This document shows, in pieces, positions 10,869-24,271 of a stretch of 64,000 nt of DNA; the first letter of the stretch is position 1, and each line of letters opens with the position of its first letter. A program made the position numbers and the translations under genes. The notes under the pieces are model-generated. The model saw only the letters and a list, made by a program, of their open reading frames with translations. It had not been told where the DNA came from and ran no database searches. Origin of the DNA: Cercozoa sp. M6MM (Eukaryota > Endomyxa: Ascetosporea); NCBI GenBank assembly GCA_040357565.1, contig JBDODJ010000043.1. The stretch is one strand, 5' to 3'.

Positions 10869-11506
10869 CGTCAAGTTTTTCAATCGGATGCTGAGTGCTC
10901 AAGTGAGTCAGTGAGCTCATGATCAACCTTGAGAAACAGATTACAGTAATTCCCACCAAAGTTATGTTTCTGACGTTTGTCAGTGAAAACATAAAAGAAG
11001 AAAGTCGTCATTAGACGAACGGAAGCGAGGGAATCAAATGAATCAGTTTGAAGAAGCGAAGTGAAGAATTACAACTGGTCCTTGCGTCAAAGTAGACGGA
11101 TTCGTAGACGGAATCGTCCGTCACGGGAATCGTGTAGAAAACACCTTCTTTCAGCTGATGCCAAGTAGATGAGGTTTCTCTTTGTCAACTCGCAGGCTCA
11201 ATCACAGAGCCACAAACCCTTAACTTTTCTATTTCTTATACCCTCGCCTATTACTACAAATCTGTCATAAGTTGCGGTAATTACAATTGTACTCGAAGCG
11301 TGCGGTAATTTTCGCTAAGATCAGCAACAGCCAGAACGTGGGGGCTAAATTCGCGTACTGCCGGTTTACTCTCCGCTCGAGTACAGTACTGACAAGGGAA
11401 AGTGGCTACAAAAGAGCAGTACTTTCCACTACTCAGTACTTCTTGTATTAGTGAGGATATAGGAAAGAAGTGGTAGTACTTCTTCACTACTTCTTGTATT
11501 AGTGAG
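10869..11506. other. Intergenic spacer with a 19-bp direct repeat next to the downstream start
   Basis: I see no convincing exon. TACTTCTTGTATTAGTGAG occurs at 11437-11455 and again at 11488-11506, ending directly at the ATG of the DUF4291 gene. AGTACT-rich sequence lies around both copies. Confidence 0.6.
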
Positions 11507-12282
11507 ATGTCCTTGCAGCTTAAAGTGCTCAAGTTTGCCGAGCAATCTGCCAAATGGCCGACTGCAGGGTGTCACATCGTGGTATGTGTTGTTTTTGCGG
11601 ACACTTGGTGTTTTGCATTGTTCCTAAAATATCATGTGCGCAGGCTCAGTCGACAGAGGATGCTGTCGTTGTTTACCAAGCATTTCGTCCTTCGATTGCT
11701 GCGCACGCTGTGGTTTGTTGCTTGGGTTAGTACATAATGATTCACACACACGCGCGCGCGCGGCACGCACACGCACACACACCGCCGCACCGCACACACA
11801 TACACACACAACCCTTGCCTCTTTAGAGTCACCAACGCTTCACCGGATGCAGTGACTACAATCCAGACCGGTAGCTCTTCTCATTGCTGAAACTGTGTGG
11901 TCTTTCCTGACTGGATGCACCGAAACAGAATGACGTGGATCAAGACGAACTTTCTGTGGATGTGTTACCGTTCCGGGTGGAATTCAAAGCCCAACCAGGA
12001 ACGAACGCTCGCCATTTGGCTCAAGCGCAGTGCGTTCTTGGAAATCCTCAACGACGCTGTCATATCACGTTTTCCTCACGAAGCTGCCGCTGCTGTACTT
12101 TCGTTTTGCGTCAAAAAGAAGGTTTTTGATTAATCGTTGCTTCCAACTTGCTCCCAGGGCAAGTTCAAATTCACTGATGAAACGGAATTTCGCGACTGGT
12201 GCCAGGAACGCAAAAACGACACCACTCGGTATCTTGATATTAACACATGTTTCACCCTCCCTGCCCTCACACTCTTTAATTT

Positions 12283-12333
<51 letters not shown>

Positions 12334-12907
12334 CTGAAGGTCGTTTGTGCGACTGCAATGGGACCCCGACCACTTGCCGAATGGACACAAGACACAGCGT
12401 CGAGCGATCCAACTGGTACTGTTCTCTTTGCTTGATTATCATTCCTCTATATTATCTCTGCCTCGTACATCTACCTGTCGGTGTGTTTCATTGTTTTCCT
12501 ATCCATGCACCGAAGGGCATCAAGAGACGACCGAGTTTTGCAAACGGCGAAGATATCCTTCGCATTGAAGACATCACTGACTCGTACACAGTTTTACGCA
12601 TGCGATGTGTATTTGGATCGTTACAGTGCCGGTGGGTAGTCTCGTGATCCCACAGCAGACGGCTGCGCTGCATCCTCAGATTGCTGCTGCTGGCTCTGAT
12701 GGTGCTGACTGTGACTTTAACGATCCCGAAGTGCTCAGCGCTGCGTGGCCTGACCTCGTCACTCCTATGGTAGCGGCACCTAAGTGCTTCAGACTGCTGC
12801 TTTTACGAGTACCATACATGGACTGTTTTGCGTAGGAGGATATCCTTCGCATTGAGGATCCCAACATTCGCAGCCTACTCGCGCTCGATGAGCTTGCCAG
12901 CAGCTAA
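11507..12907 (+). CDS. DUF4291 domain protein
   Basis: Starts MSLQLKVLKFAEQSAKWPTA (ATG 11507). Exons continue with QSTEDAVVVYQAFRPSIAAHA (11640-11720), RMTWIKTNFLWMCYRSGWNS and QERTLAIWLKRSAFLEIL (about 11920-12055), FKFTDETEFRDWCQERKND (about 12165-12220), RLQWDPDHLPNGHKTQRRAI (about 12348-12405), GIKRRPSFANGEDILRIED (about 12518-12575), VPVGSLVIPQQTAALHPQI (about 12623-12680) and a last exon ILRIEDPNIRSLLALDELA with stop TAA ending at 12907. The YQAFRPxIA, RMTWIKxxFLWMxYRSGW and QWDPxH blocks define DUF4291, a family known mostly from bacteria and some fungi. Its biochemical role is not established to my knowledge. An intron carries a pure GT microsatellite at 12285-12332. The bacterial bias of the family makes old lateral transfer possible, but the gene has native introns. 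Confidence 0.85.
12285..12332 (+). repeat. (GT)n microsatellite in a DUF4291 intron
   Basis: Uninterrupted TG/GT dinucleotides between the exon ending near 12220 and the exon starting near 12345. The repeat ends about 16 bases before coding sequence. Confidence 0.95.
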
Positions 12908-13316
12908 ACGTAGAAGGACGAGAGTTTTGAAAGTAAAATCAACTAAGTAGTTCCTTTGCACCTGAGTATCGATAATAATAATCTCACAAATATATATGTT
13001 TTTTATGCGACGAATCGGCTCAGTTGTTCATCAGCGCAATTTCGAGCCGGTAGGCTGAAGGGAGCAGAAACAAGCAGTCTCACCACGCGTTGTCAAGGCC
13101 TGTGGGCTGCGTGACGCGTTTTAGTTTAGCTGAGGCAGGAATTTTATTGTGTCAAACGGCGTTTAGAGCGTCTTTCTGAGGTATTTGTCTGGGAGCGAGC
13201 GAAAGCCAGAAATCCGTTTTTTTTTTTTTTTTTTTGCTAGATGTTTGTTTTTCCAAACGTGTGCATTCCTTGACGCTGAATTTAAACGTGTTTGTGTCTG
13301 CGCGTCAGGCATCGCC
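12908..13316. other. Spacer between the DUF4291 and VPS4 genes
   Basis: No convincing coding sequence. A T run of about 19 lies near 13217-13235 followed by GCTAG, which could be the 3' end of a leader intron of the VPS4 gene. The rest shows nothing I can name. Confidence 0.5.
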
Positions 13317-15695
<2,379 letters not shown>

Positions 15696-16097
15696 CGCTA
15701 CTGGCGAACTGCACGGGCACGGCTGTGCATGCACCAAAGAATAATTGGAACCTGCCTGCCCATCCGACTGCGTCTGATCAGTGACGACATGATTATGGCG
15801 GACGTATAGTACGTACCGTGCCGTACTGTAATTAAAGGACGAAACTCGCGTCACGTCGACGGCTTAGGATCCGGAGTACTGCTAGCTAGCACTTAAATTT
15901 GTTCGCCCGATGGGTACAAGCCGAGCGGCTCCTGTCGCTTCATTCATTTGCCAGTGCCAACTCATGCCCAGCCATCCTCTACCACAAGCGGACACGATGG
16001 TGTTTCACCCAACTCTTCTTCGCGCAGTTGGCGGGAAAACCGCTATTTACACACGAAAAGTAGGTTTTACTATCATATGGGGGCTTCGGTCAGTTGT
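15696..16097. other. Spacer between convergent genes
   Basis: Lies between the stops of VPS4 (plus) and the minus-strand gene ending at 16098. It shows no convincing open frame; it is presumably 3' UTR of both. Confidence 0.5.
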
Positions 16098-16818
16098 CTA
16101 TCGAACACGCACCTGAAGTTCCGCCGTAAACTGTCTCGTTCGCAGTTCATACCATCTTTCTACGGGGGGACGATTTCGAATCCACCAAACATCTTCAAGT
16201 CCCCGGAGCAACTCACTCTCCTTGCATCGCAAGGCCAACAGGGCAAACTCAATACCCGCAACGGGGAGCGCAGGATCGCCTCGTTCATCGATTTTTTGAA
16301 GAATTTCATCCCACTCTATGCCATCATCCATGCCATCATCCTCTTCATCGTTGTCTTCCACTGAGCGAAACTGCCCGGCAAGACCGCGTTTCCGTACCAA
16401 GTCGCCGAATGCAGAGTTCCACGATGACATCTGTCTTGAAGGGTATAGCGCTCCGATTTCATTTGGAGCACGGCCACCAAAGTCAGCTACAGGAAGATGC
16501 AAATACTTACGCAAATACATGGGTGATAAATGAGATGGTACTTAGTTGTCGCCACTCGCGCACCTGCGTACGCGTATCACTCTCATACCGAACTCGTGAG
16601 GACAACTCTCTCAGGTCGACCGCAACTTGCTGACATACGTCCTCGCCAACTCGCTGCATTTCGATGTTATCATCGCTCATTGATTCAAACTCACTTTTTT
16701 CGTTATCTGTTTTATCTGGCGCATCTGAGGCCGTTTCCTCCGTGGCGTCGAGTTCGTGTTTTCTATTTGCACGAACAAGCTCGCGTCGTCGACCGCGCAC
16801 CTCCAATAACTCGCGCAT
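16098..16818 (-). CDS. Unrecognised acidic/helical protein, two exons
   Basis: ATG 16818 starts MRELLEVRGRRRELVRANRK and runs through an acidic Ser/Thr/Asp/Glu-rich stretch (ATEETASDAPDKTDNEKSEF) to VREWRQL. An intron from about 16543 to 16487 (donor GTACCA, acceptor TGTAG) is removed, and the second exon reads DFGGRAPNEIGALYPSRQMS, SVEDNDEEDDGMDDGIEWDE, CKESELLRGLEDVWWIRNRP and ends FTAELQVRVR with TAG at 16098-16100. It has no signal or membrane segment. The Trp-rich VERWYELRT part looks like a folded domain but I cannot place it. It is head-to-head with the EFHC-like gene. Confidence 0.6.
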
Positions 16819-17119
16819 TCGGAGTGCAGTGCTTTGGACACTACCTGTGCAGATTAGGGGTACAAAACTACGGCACCCAACATCCAGACCCGATTGCTAA
16901 ATCCTGATTGAGACTGATGGGGTCGGGAGCAAGGTTTTTCCGCTTATTCTGTAGTTGTAGCTTGAGTGCAGCGTTTCTCCTTTTTGTTTGGTCATGACGC
17001 CCAAACCTGGCACGTTCTCTGCATAGAAGCATCGTCTCCTTGCAAAAATCTGGGCGAAAAGATACCTAAGCTCAACTTGAAACAGTCTTGAAGCAAAAAT
17101 CTGGGCGAAAACAATTTTG
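16819..17119. promoter_or_regulatory. Divergent intergenic region with a 19-bp direct repeat
   Basis: The spacer between divergent starts at 16818 (-) and 17120 (+) must hold both promoters. GCAAAAATCTGGGCGAAAA occurs exactly at 17042-17060 and 17093-17111, the second copy only 8 bases before the ATG. The region is otherwise unremarkable; regulatory function is inference. Confidence 0.5.
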
Positions 17120-19477
17120 ATGCAACCACGTCTTCCAAAGCTACCCGGTTATGCAATCGAGCCGCACGTTCGCCGGGATTTCCGCAAAGCACACTACTTT
17201 GATGTAGCGGAGCCTGACCGACCACAGAATGTCGATCGCCTCAAGGCAACAAGTCCTCTTCCGTCCAAAGCGCGGGAAATTCCGTCAAAGTCCACATTTG
17301 AAGCTTCTTCAGAGGATTTCGCGGTCGGCGAGAAACCAGCCTCTTCGCGTATTCGACTTGGTGTGAAAGAAGCCTCGGTAATCTACTTTGACGCTTGAAC
17401 TCGAGTGTTTGCTTGGCATTCATGCGTGTTCCCCGGTAGCATCTTGACAATCCTCCGCAATGGCTGAAGTACGATCAAGTGGTTCTTCGCTTTGGTGGAT
17501 TTTTCGTGGAGAACGTGTACAACAATCCCTTTGAGACTGAGCGCATTCGAGAACTAACGGTTCTGTATTACTGTGCTGATGACACAATCGGCATTTCGGA
17601 GAAGCGTAAACCGCGATTTATTTGACTTTCCGGCTCTTTTACCACTGCCACCCGACCTCAATCATAATGTGGTTTGCTCACAGGTTACGCCAACAGCGGA
17701 ATCTCACAGGGCGCGTTCCTGAAGCGCCAAAAGGTGCCTCGCAGCGGCAACCCGAACAAATCGATAAAGTGGCCCGACTTTGAGATTGGCAAGTCGGTGT
17801 GCATCTTCGGTCGTGATATCCACGTGACGAGTTGCGATAAGTTTACTCGGAGCTTCTTCAGTGAGCACGGCGTGGCGCTCGCTCCAGATTCTCAAGTACC
17901 TCGCGACTCGTACAGTTACAAACTTGAAGCTGATCGCACGCACGTGCCTCCTTCGCGCGAGGTGAGCGACTACATTGAAGCTAAGCTTGGTCGTCAGCCA
18001 AAGGCGACGCTTTTGCGTTGCCGTCAGTACCTAAAACACGACCGTGAAGTGTTGCGTTTCTACGCAGTCTGGGACGACAAGACTCTGTTTGGCCAGAAGC
18101 ACAAGTTCGCGGTTAACTACTTCCTCGCCACGGACGAAATCGAAGTTCAGATGAAGCACGAGCCAAACAGCGGCATTGGTAACAAACAGCACGAACTCTA
18201 TTTGCCAGAATTTGCAAAAATATATGTTTCCCTCAAGTCACGATACGCCACACCAACTGTACGTGTAAATTTAGATCCGTTCCCAGCTTTGTTGAAGCGC
18301 ACGAAGTTGCCCAAGGACACGACCGAGGCACACGCTCGCCAGGACAAGATCGGCGTCGATCACGAGTTCGACAGGACGACCTTCGTGTCATACAATGATA
18401 TCAAGGTCGGCGGTACTCTGACGGTATGGGGTCGCGAGCTGTTAATTGTCGGGTGTGACCCGTACACCAAGGAGTGGTACATCAACAACATGGGCATGAC
18501 CGAAAAGGACATGGAGGACATTCCTGTCGAGGAAGAGGTATCACTGGCACGCATTCTAATCTAATTTACTTGAAATTGAACGCCAGGGGTCAATTATGGG
18601 TTTCTTTAGACCTACGATATTCCGCGAGCTAAAACGCCGCCTCACAACGGGTTTGGAAGTGAGGAAGATTCGCGCCGAAGCGTACACTCATTGATGCCGA
18701 AACCAGCTCGCCCAGACTACTCCAAGATGGTGCGCTACGAGAAGAAAACCCTGCGATTCTTGGCTCGCATGATCAGCAAGTTCCCAGACGACACAGAGCG
18801 ACGATTCGTCATCAGCTATTTCCTTGGCGACGATACGGTAAGCATCTACGAAAAGTCGCGTCGCAACAGCGGCTATTGGGAAGGTAAGTTCCTGGAGCGC
18901 GGCAAACACAAGAACACTGACACGAGCGAGTTGCTCAAAGCCGCGGATTTCTACGTTGGCGCTACGATCGCCGTCAACAGCTTTCGTTTCGAACTTCTTG
19001 AGGCCGATGAGGCAACTCTGCGGACGATGGAAGGTTCGTCAGTTTTTCCGTCGGTTGCCTTGTGGCCCGGGGCGGGGCCCCCCGGTGAATACTGTAAATA
19101 CACATTTTGTAGGTGATGACCGAGGTCTGTTTCCGGGTAAGAAACACCTCAATCTCGTTTGGAATTTTGCTTCGAATTCCTCCTTTTGGCTTTGTTCAGA
19201 TGCCGACGCGAACGAGTTGATCCGGGTCTTGGCAAGACAGATCGATACGAACCTTCGCCTCAGTCATCTGACTGAGACATTTCGTCAGTTTGACAAAGAC
19301 AAGTCCACCTTTATCGACCAAATTGAGTTCAACGCATTGCTCGAGAAATACGGTTGGTTCCTCAATCAACAGCAAGTGCTCACATTGTTCCGCAACTTTG
19401 ACACCAACCGAGACGGCACCATTGACCTGAACGAATTCTTTGCTGCTATTGAGTACCATCGCGACCGTCACAAGTAG
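17120..19477 (+). CDS. EFHC1/RIB72-like ciliary protein (three DM10 domains, EF-hands)
   Basis: Start ATG 17120 (MQPRLPKLPGYAIEPHVRRD). Three DM10 domains follow: about 17455-17700 (WLKYDQVVLRFGGFFVENVY, YYCADDTIGISEK) with tail GAFLKRQKVPR and FEIGKSVCIFGRDIHVTSCD; about 18030-18480 (REVLRFYAVWDDKTLFGQKH, YFLATDEIEV, NSGI joined to DPFPALLKRTKLPKD, KVGGTLTVWGRELLIVGCDP); and about 18720-19020 (KKTLRFLARMISKFPDD, YFLGDDTVSIYEKSRRNSG, FYVGATIAVNSFRFELLEAD). Two EF-hands lie at the C-terminus (FDKDKSTFIDQIEFN and FDTNRDGTIDLNEFF), with TAG ending at 19477. The order is that of EFHC1/2 and Chlamydomonas RIB72, microtubule inner proteins of axonemal doublets. The first EF loop keeps DxDxS and the second is canonical. 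At least four introns. It shows the organism builds motile cilia. Confidence 0.93.
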
Positions 19478-19839
19478 AACTGCCACGTCATCACAGTATA
19501 CTCACGCTCATCCGGCCTGCCGTGCTCCCCACTGCTAGCCCTCTGAAAAATGACTTCCGCCAGCGACTGTAGTACTCGCCTTAGTTAACGACGATGTTCG
19601 ATATGTCATCATTTTGTTTTCGCAGTGATTATAAACTGAAATACTAGCTTCATCTTATTGTTGTTTAATGATGTTAAATTGACGTTTAAACTTCTGCCGT
19701 GCTTCCTGAGTTTCCTTCGGGCTGGAAAGTGTGGTCTTTCAGTTGGCTGTGGGTTACGAAAGGAAGCGAGTGAGAAGCAAAAGCGACATTGTCAGCAGTG
19801 CGGACTGCATATACAACGTTGAGGCATGTGCAGTGAGTT

Positions 19840-20106
19840 GTGTCCAAAAAGCACCTATCAATAATGCAATACAACAAATTGTGCTTACTCCGCGCAAAGT
19901 GCTCGCAGACGACGTCTTTGCGACGTACGGTGCATCTCGGGTTTTATCCGTTCGACGAAGACGCCATTCGCCGACCTGTCGTGAGTGTGTGTGTGTGTGT
20001 GTGTGTNNNNNNNNNNNNNNNNNNNNNNNNNNNNNNNNNNNNNNNNNNNNNNNNNNNNNNNNNNNNNNNNNNNNNNNNNNNNNNNNNNNNNNNNNNNNNN
20101 NNNNNN

Positions 20107-20151
<45 letters not shown>

Positions 20152-20281
20152 AACAACATAAGCAAGTGAGACTGAAGAATACAGGAGGGTTTAACGAGGT
20201 GATGTCGTTGCCGGCTCGTTGCAGCATCTTGACCTATATTATCGATATGTTCGTTCAGGGTGGGCCGGGGGAGTCAACAGC
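19840..20281 (+). other. Possible plus-strand exons around a microsatellite gap
   Basis: HLGFYPFDEDAIRRPV (about 19932-19980) and, after a GT tract and a 100-N gap, GFNEVMSLPARCSILTYIID (about 20188-20247) look coding. The first ends at a donor (GTGAGT) that merges into the GT repeat, and the second follows an AATACAG acceptor. Start, stop and identity are unclear, and the 3' part abuts the minus-strand spondin gene. It may be an incomplete gene whose middle is lost in the gap. Confidence 0.3.
19985..20150 (+). repeat. (GT)n microsatellite with 100-N gap
   Basis: Pure GT on both sides of Ns at 20007-20106. The true repeat length is unknown. Confidence 0.95.
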
Positions 20282-20282
20282 C

Positions 20283-21283
20283 TCAGCGTACCACGCGATC
20301 GGTGCTATTCACGGGGATCGGCGAATCTGCACTCTTGAAGTTCAGACCTGCATCCGTGCCTGCGAGCGGGGTCAAATGATGTGCGTGGGTGAGAGGAGAC
20401 AATACACAAAGACAGGCGTGTCGAGAAAGAAAGCGTACCAGCATCATACTGGTACAGCGGGTCCGACATGTCAAAGTTGCGCTTGTCCATCCAGTTGCCA
20501 GAGCTATCCGTCAGGTCGGCTCCATCGATTGTAATCGACAAGAACCCTGCTCGATGCGTGGAGCACGAGGATACACAAGTCCCCAATCGCGATGAAGTAC
20601 CCCTTACAGTCAGGCGAAGGCGCAATCATTGAGAAGACCGAGAGAGCGTCCTCTGCCGGTTGGTCAGGGGGTTAGTATAGAAGCGGAAGTAAATTTGTGA
20701 TGTCAATTGCACGTATTGTCGGTGGTACGTTCGCGAAGACAGACGGTAAAGTCTACCCCAGCAGGGTTTGAGTCCGTGCGGAGGGGTGCGCTGTTCAACA
20801 AACACACAATTGCTCACTAAGTACAGTATCCTCGGGCTTGTCGACATCTTACTTGTGAGCTGCCACCGTGGCATTTATTGCCTTGAGTTCGTCGACGAGT
20901 GTGCCCTGCCACCGCACTTAATGGTACATGGTCATGGAAAGCGACCTCATTGACAGGAGACATACCGGAGCGCCTGTTTCAGACATCAATTTAATCCCTG
21001 GCGAGGCTGGCTCACCCACTCGGTACGCCCTATGTCGAGGTGTCAAACAGTGTATCAGTAAGTCACAGCGGGCAGCGTGACGTAACAAATAAAACACGGC
21101 ATGAGCAAAGGTACGCGAGGTTTGGGTCGTGCACGGCAACCACAGGCGGGCTGAAATGCTCGTTGCCTGCAGAATAGTAAGTTTATAATCAGTATCGATT
21201 GAATGGGCCGAGGTCTCTCACGTGTACCCAAGCCGGGATTCTGCTGCCACTCCATGTCTGCATGCAATGAAGATATAGACCAT
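20283..21283 (-). CDS. Spondin N-terminal-domain protein
   Basis: Minus-strand exons in order: MEWQQNPGLG (about 21225-21256), EHFSPPVVAVHDPNLA (about 21115-21165), VGEPASPGIKLMSETGAP (about 20965-21025), DALSVFSMIAPSPD and GYFIAIGDL (about 20590-20650), SITIDGADLTDSSGNWMDKR to SDPLYQYDAG (about 20450-20545) and TDAGLNFKSADSPIPVNSTD ending VVR and TGA at 20283-20285. HFSPPVV-V-H, the (S)MIAPSPD block, W-D-...-YDAGTDAGLNF and P-IP are the signature of the Spondin_N domain of extracellular matrix proteins (F-spondin, mindin). The last intron has donor GTACGC and acceptor CTCGCAG. There is no thrombospondin repeat after the domain; the protein seems to be little more than this domain. I could not fix a clean signal peptide, and the start (ATG 21283 or the MEW ATG) is tentative. 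Confidence 0.72.
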
Positions 21284-22387
21284 TTCCGAAACTTGGCAAA
21301 TCGAATGTATGATACCGATTTCCAACTTGTAGCACTGCGCTGACATGTTTGAGTTTCACTTCAGTTCACTTCAGTTCAGTTCAGTTGAGCGGACGGAGAT
21401 TATTTTTGCCACTGGCTGCTGCAGTTCTGAGTTCAACTAGCGCGTTAACACGAGAACCAAAACACCTAAGTCGAAATCCGGCGTTACGCGTTTGTACGAG
21501 CGACGGCGCTCGCAGTTACGTTATCCGAAAAGAGGGACTTTGAGTCGAACGCGAACAGTTAATCTATCACAGCTTTAATCTCGTAAACACAGGGCACCTA
21601 GAAATCGATCAGAAGGAAAACACCATCGATACCTACTACATTAAACCTTGCTTGGAGCCGGCAGCGCAATTTCCTGTTTCTGTTTCCACAAGTGTCTGTT
21701 GCACTGGCGTCCGACTGCGGGAATTCTAAGGGTCACGGGGAGCTCCCGCGCAGTGTTGTTTGCCCTTTGTGCATTTTGTCGGGCCCGTCCCACGGCCATG
21801 GCATTACCACAGCAAGCTGCCGAATTCGCCCAGTCTTAGAACGAACTGCCATTGATTCGTCGGAAAGCTCGCCTGCCGGCTTAAAAATCTCCGATCCTAA
21901 CAATTAGTGGCTCACGCCGTGACTTCCGTTCGTTTCGCGTCGAAATCCCCAGGTTTTGACCGGATCGCACGCGTACGTCGCTAGGACTGCCAGATAGCTG
22001 CGACCGTGACTGGGATTGCCAGATGGCCGCACGGTTGAGACTGATGACCGACGACACGCGGCTCTTTCAGCACTTACTTTTTCTACAAGACAAAGGGGAC
22101 GAGAGACAGCAGCGACCGAGTGACTGGGCTGAAAGGTTGGACTGGGTTCTGTTCTTTACTACCGCCCCGGCGCCAGCCGATCGGGAACAATGGGGTCTGT
22201 AATTTCTGTTACATACCGGGACTGGGTTCTCGGGATGGTGCGGTGATTGTATTTACATTTCGTTTGCACACGTTTGGCTCAGCGCAGCCAACTTAACGTA
22301 AACTCGAACTGAAACTGAACGAAAACGCAATCAAAGAACAAAGAACGGGAAAACAACGGTAAGCGGCGCAGCACGCTGTGTGTCACG
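21284..22387. other. Intergenic region, about 1.1 kb
   Basis: No exon I can support. It contains a short direct array of CTTCAGTT/CAGTTCAGTT units at 21356-21390 and an inverse version (GAACTGAAACTGAAC) at 22305-22320. Stretches of open frame are short and without family resemblance. Confidence 0.5.
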
Positions 22388-24130
22388 CTACGCTACACGG
22401 CGTCGCAAGGGCACCTTGGTGCCGCTCGGTTGTGACAAGGCCTTCGCCGTGTCAGTAGCACTGTCGACATCGCTCGTTATGTTGCTGTTGGAGGACTGAG
22501 TCGTGTCCAGCATTACGATATCAGTCGCGTCAATCTCGTTGGCGCTGTCAGTATTTCCATCATCTTTCGAATCGGCTGAGGTCGTGAAAGATGCATGCTT
22601 TGGTTGTGACTGCTCTGGCTTGGGTTCAACAGGTTTCTTTTGGGTTGCTTTCTGTGCTTGCTCTTGCAGTTTCAGCTTTCGCGTGGATGCAGACAATTGT
22701 GACACTGCACGAGAAGCCTGTTGACGCGATAAACCTGCGCGCACAAGCAGTGCGGTCACTGCCAAGCCCGCGTGTCGTTTCACTGAAAAAATAAATCAAA
22801 GTGAAGTAAAAACAAAAGCAACAAAGGCAGCAAAAGCAGCAAAAGGCACCAGCTTGAAAGACGCGTTTCCACAAAGGCACAGTGTTTGCAATGCCGCCGC
22901 TCGCTTCGTCCGTAGGCGTTGCCGGAGCATTGCCACCCAACACAGCCTCAAGAATGGCCACACCAAGTGCACTCAGCAGCACAGTGGCACCTTGCTTTAG
23001 CATATCGCTCTGCAAGTAGGACATGTAAATATTAGAAGAATGAGGGTAGATAAATACGGTAGGACATACAACAGATGAGATCTGCAAGAACTGCGTGTGC
23101 TGTGTGGCAGTCAACACCACTCGGCACGCAAGCAGGCTCCATCGACCTGGTTCTTCCTGTGCAAAGCCGAGCAATAAAATGAAAGGACACAGAGATTGAA
23201 GCTATCAATACACTGAAAGCACTCCAGTCGCGTGAGGTTAGTTGAGTCGACTCAAGGTAGACACCGCCTGGCGTCTTCGTCACATGCAGCGGCACATTCT
23301 TGGCCTCAGCCGCTGCGAGATGTGAAACTCTTGTACCTGCAACACTCTGGTTGTAAAGCTTGAAGAGACTCGTACCTTGGATGAGAAGTGCCAGTGCCTC
23401 GTCGATAGAGTTTTCGTCATCGTCTTCAACCTGAAGCACTTCAACAATGGCACCAAAGATTTTAGGAAACAACAAGAGGTACATGAGTGGAAATCACGCC
23501 ATCCAACATGCCGAAATACTGCTTGTTTTGCTTCCGCCTGCCCATAAAGTAGTCAACGAATACACGTTAAAAGCACAGGTGGTATACCAGAGCAGAAGAT
23601 GAGCGCGCAAGTCATTCAACGCCACTGAAGGTTTCGACGGCGCAAACACTGCTGCCTGCGGTAATTTCGCTCCATAAACGTCTTGAAAAAACGAGACAGA
23701 AGACACAAGTGACCTGAGTCTGTGGCGGCCAGTTTAAGGCGCCAACGCCTTGCCCATCGGCCAAGTGGCAGGTCGCGCGGATTCTGTGCGCAGCTACAGT
23801 CAAGTGTGCAAAAGTTTGCGCACCAACAGTACGCTTGCTACCGTACCAATCCACTTGATAGCAAGCGCAGCTACGCGATCCAATTCGGTCGAGAGTAAGG
23901 CCTCTGCGGGGACAGAAACACCTTCCTACACACGCGGACACAACGTGCTGTGTAAATGAGCGAAAAAGTGCAGCAAGTTTGAAAAAGAGGACCCCGGAAA
24001 AGGCAGAAACGGTGGCAAACTCGCTGGGCTGCATGTGCGACAAATCCGACACATCTGGCACTCGCGTCAGCCTTCGACCCAGGTACCAAAGAACTGCCCA
24101 GATCACCACTGGCAGGTACAAAAATCGCAT
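22388..24130 (-). CDS. Unrecognised membrane protein with Ser/Thr/Asp-rich tail
   Basis: Probable start ATG 24130: MRFLYLPVVIWAVLWYLGRR, an N-terminal hydrophobic span followed by SDLSHMQPSEFATV. Later exons read SFFQDVYGAKLPQAAVFAPS, LNDLRAHLLLWYT, PKIFGAIVEVLQVEDDDENS, EAKNVPLHVTKTPGGVYLES, RWSLLACRVVLTATQHTQF, LKQGATVLLSALGVAILEAV and finally AGLAVTALLVRAGLSRQQAS with a Lys/Gln-rich then Asp/Ser/Thr-rich tail ending PLRRRVA before the stop at 22388. Three or more hydrophobic segments suggest an endomembrane or nuclear-envelope protein. I do not recognise the family. Introns are many and borders uncertain. Its start lies 141 bases from that of the divergent RPL21 gene. Confidence 0.55.
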
Positions 24131-24271
24131 CTAGGCACTGTTGTTACACTTGCACACACTTTGGCTGCTGCAGCTGGTTGAAAACGAACGCACGGAGCGC
24201 CGGGCACCAGGTAAAATCGCGCCCAATTAACGAAATACAAAAATTTGACTTCTTCTTCTAGACTTCGCACC
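24131..24271. promoter_or_regulatory. Short bidirectional promoter region
   Basis: 141 bases separate the putative minus-strand start at 24130 from the RPL21 start at 24272. There is no clear TATA box; a pyrimidine stretch TTCTTCTTCTAGACTTC precedes the RPL21 ATG, similar to the 5' pyrimidine tracts of ribosomal-protein genes in other eukaryotes. The promoter role follows from the gene arrangement only. Confidence 0.5.

Noticed and set aside
17704-17943. Minus-strand ORF within the EFHC-like gene
   Set aside because: Shadow of the DM10 coding frame on the opposite strand.
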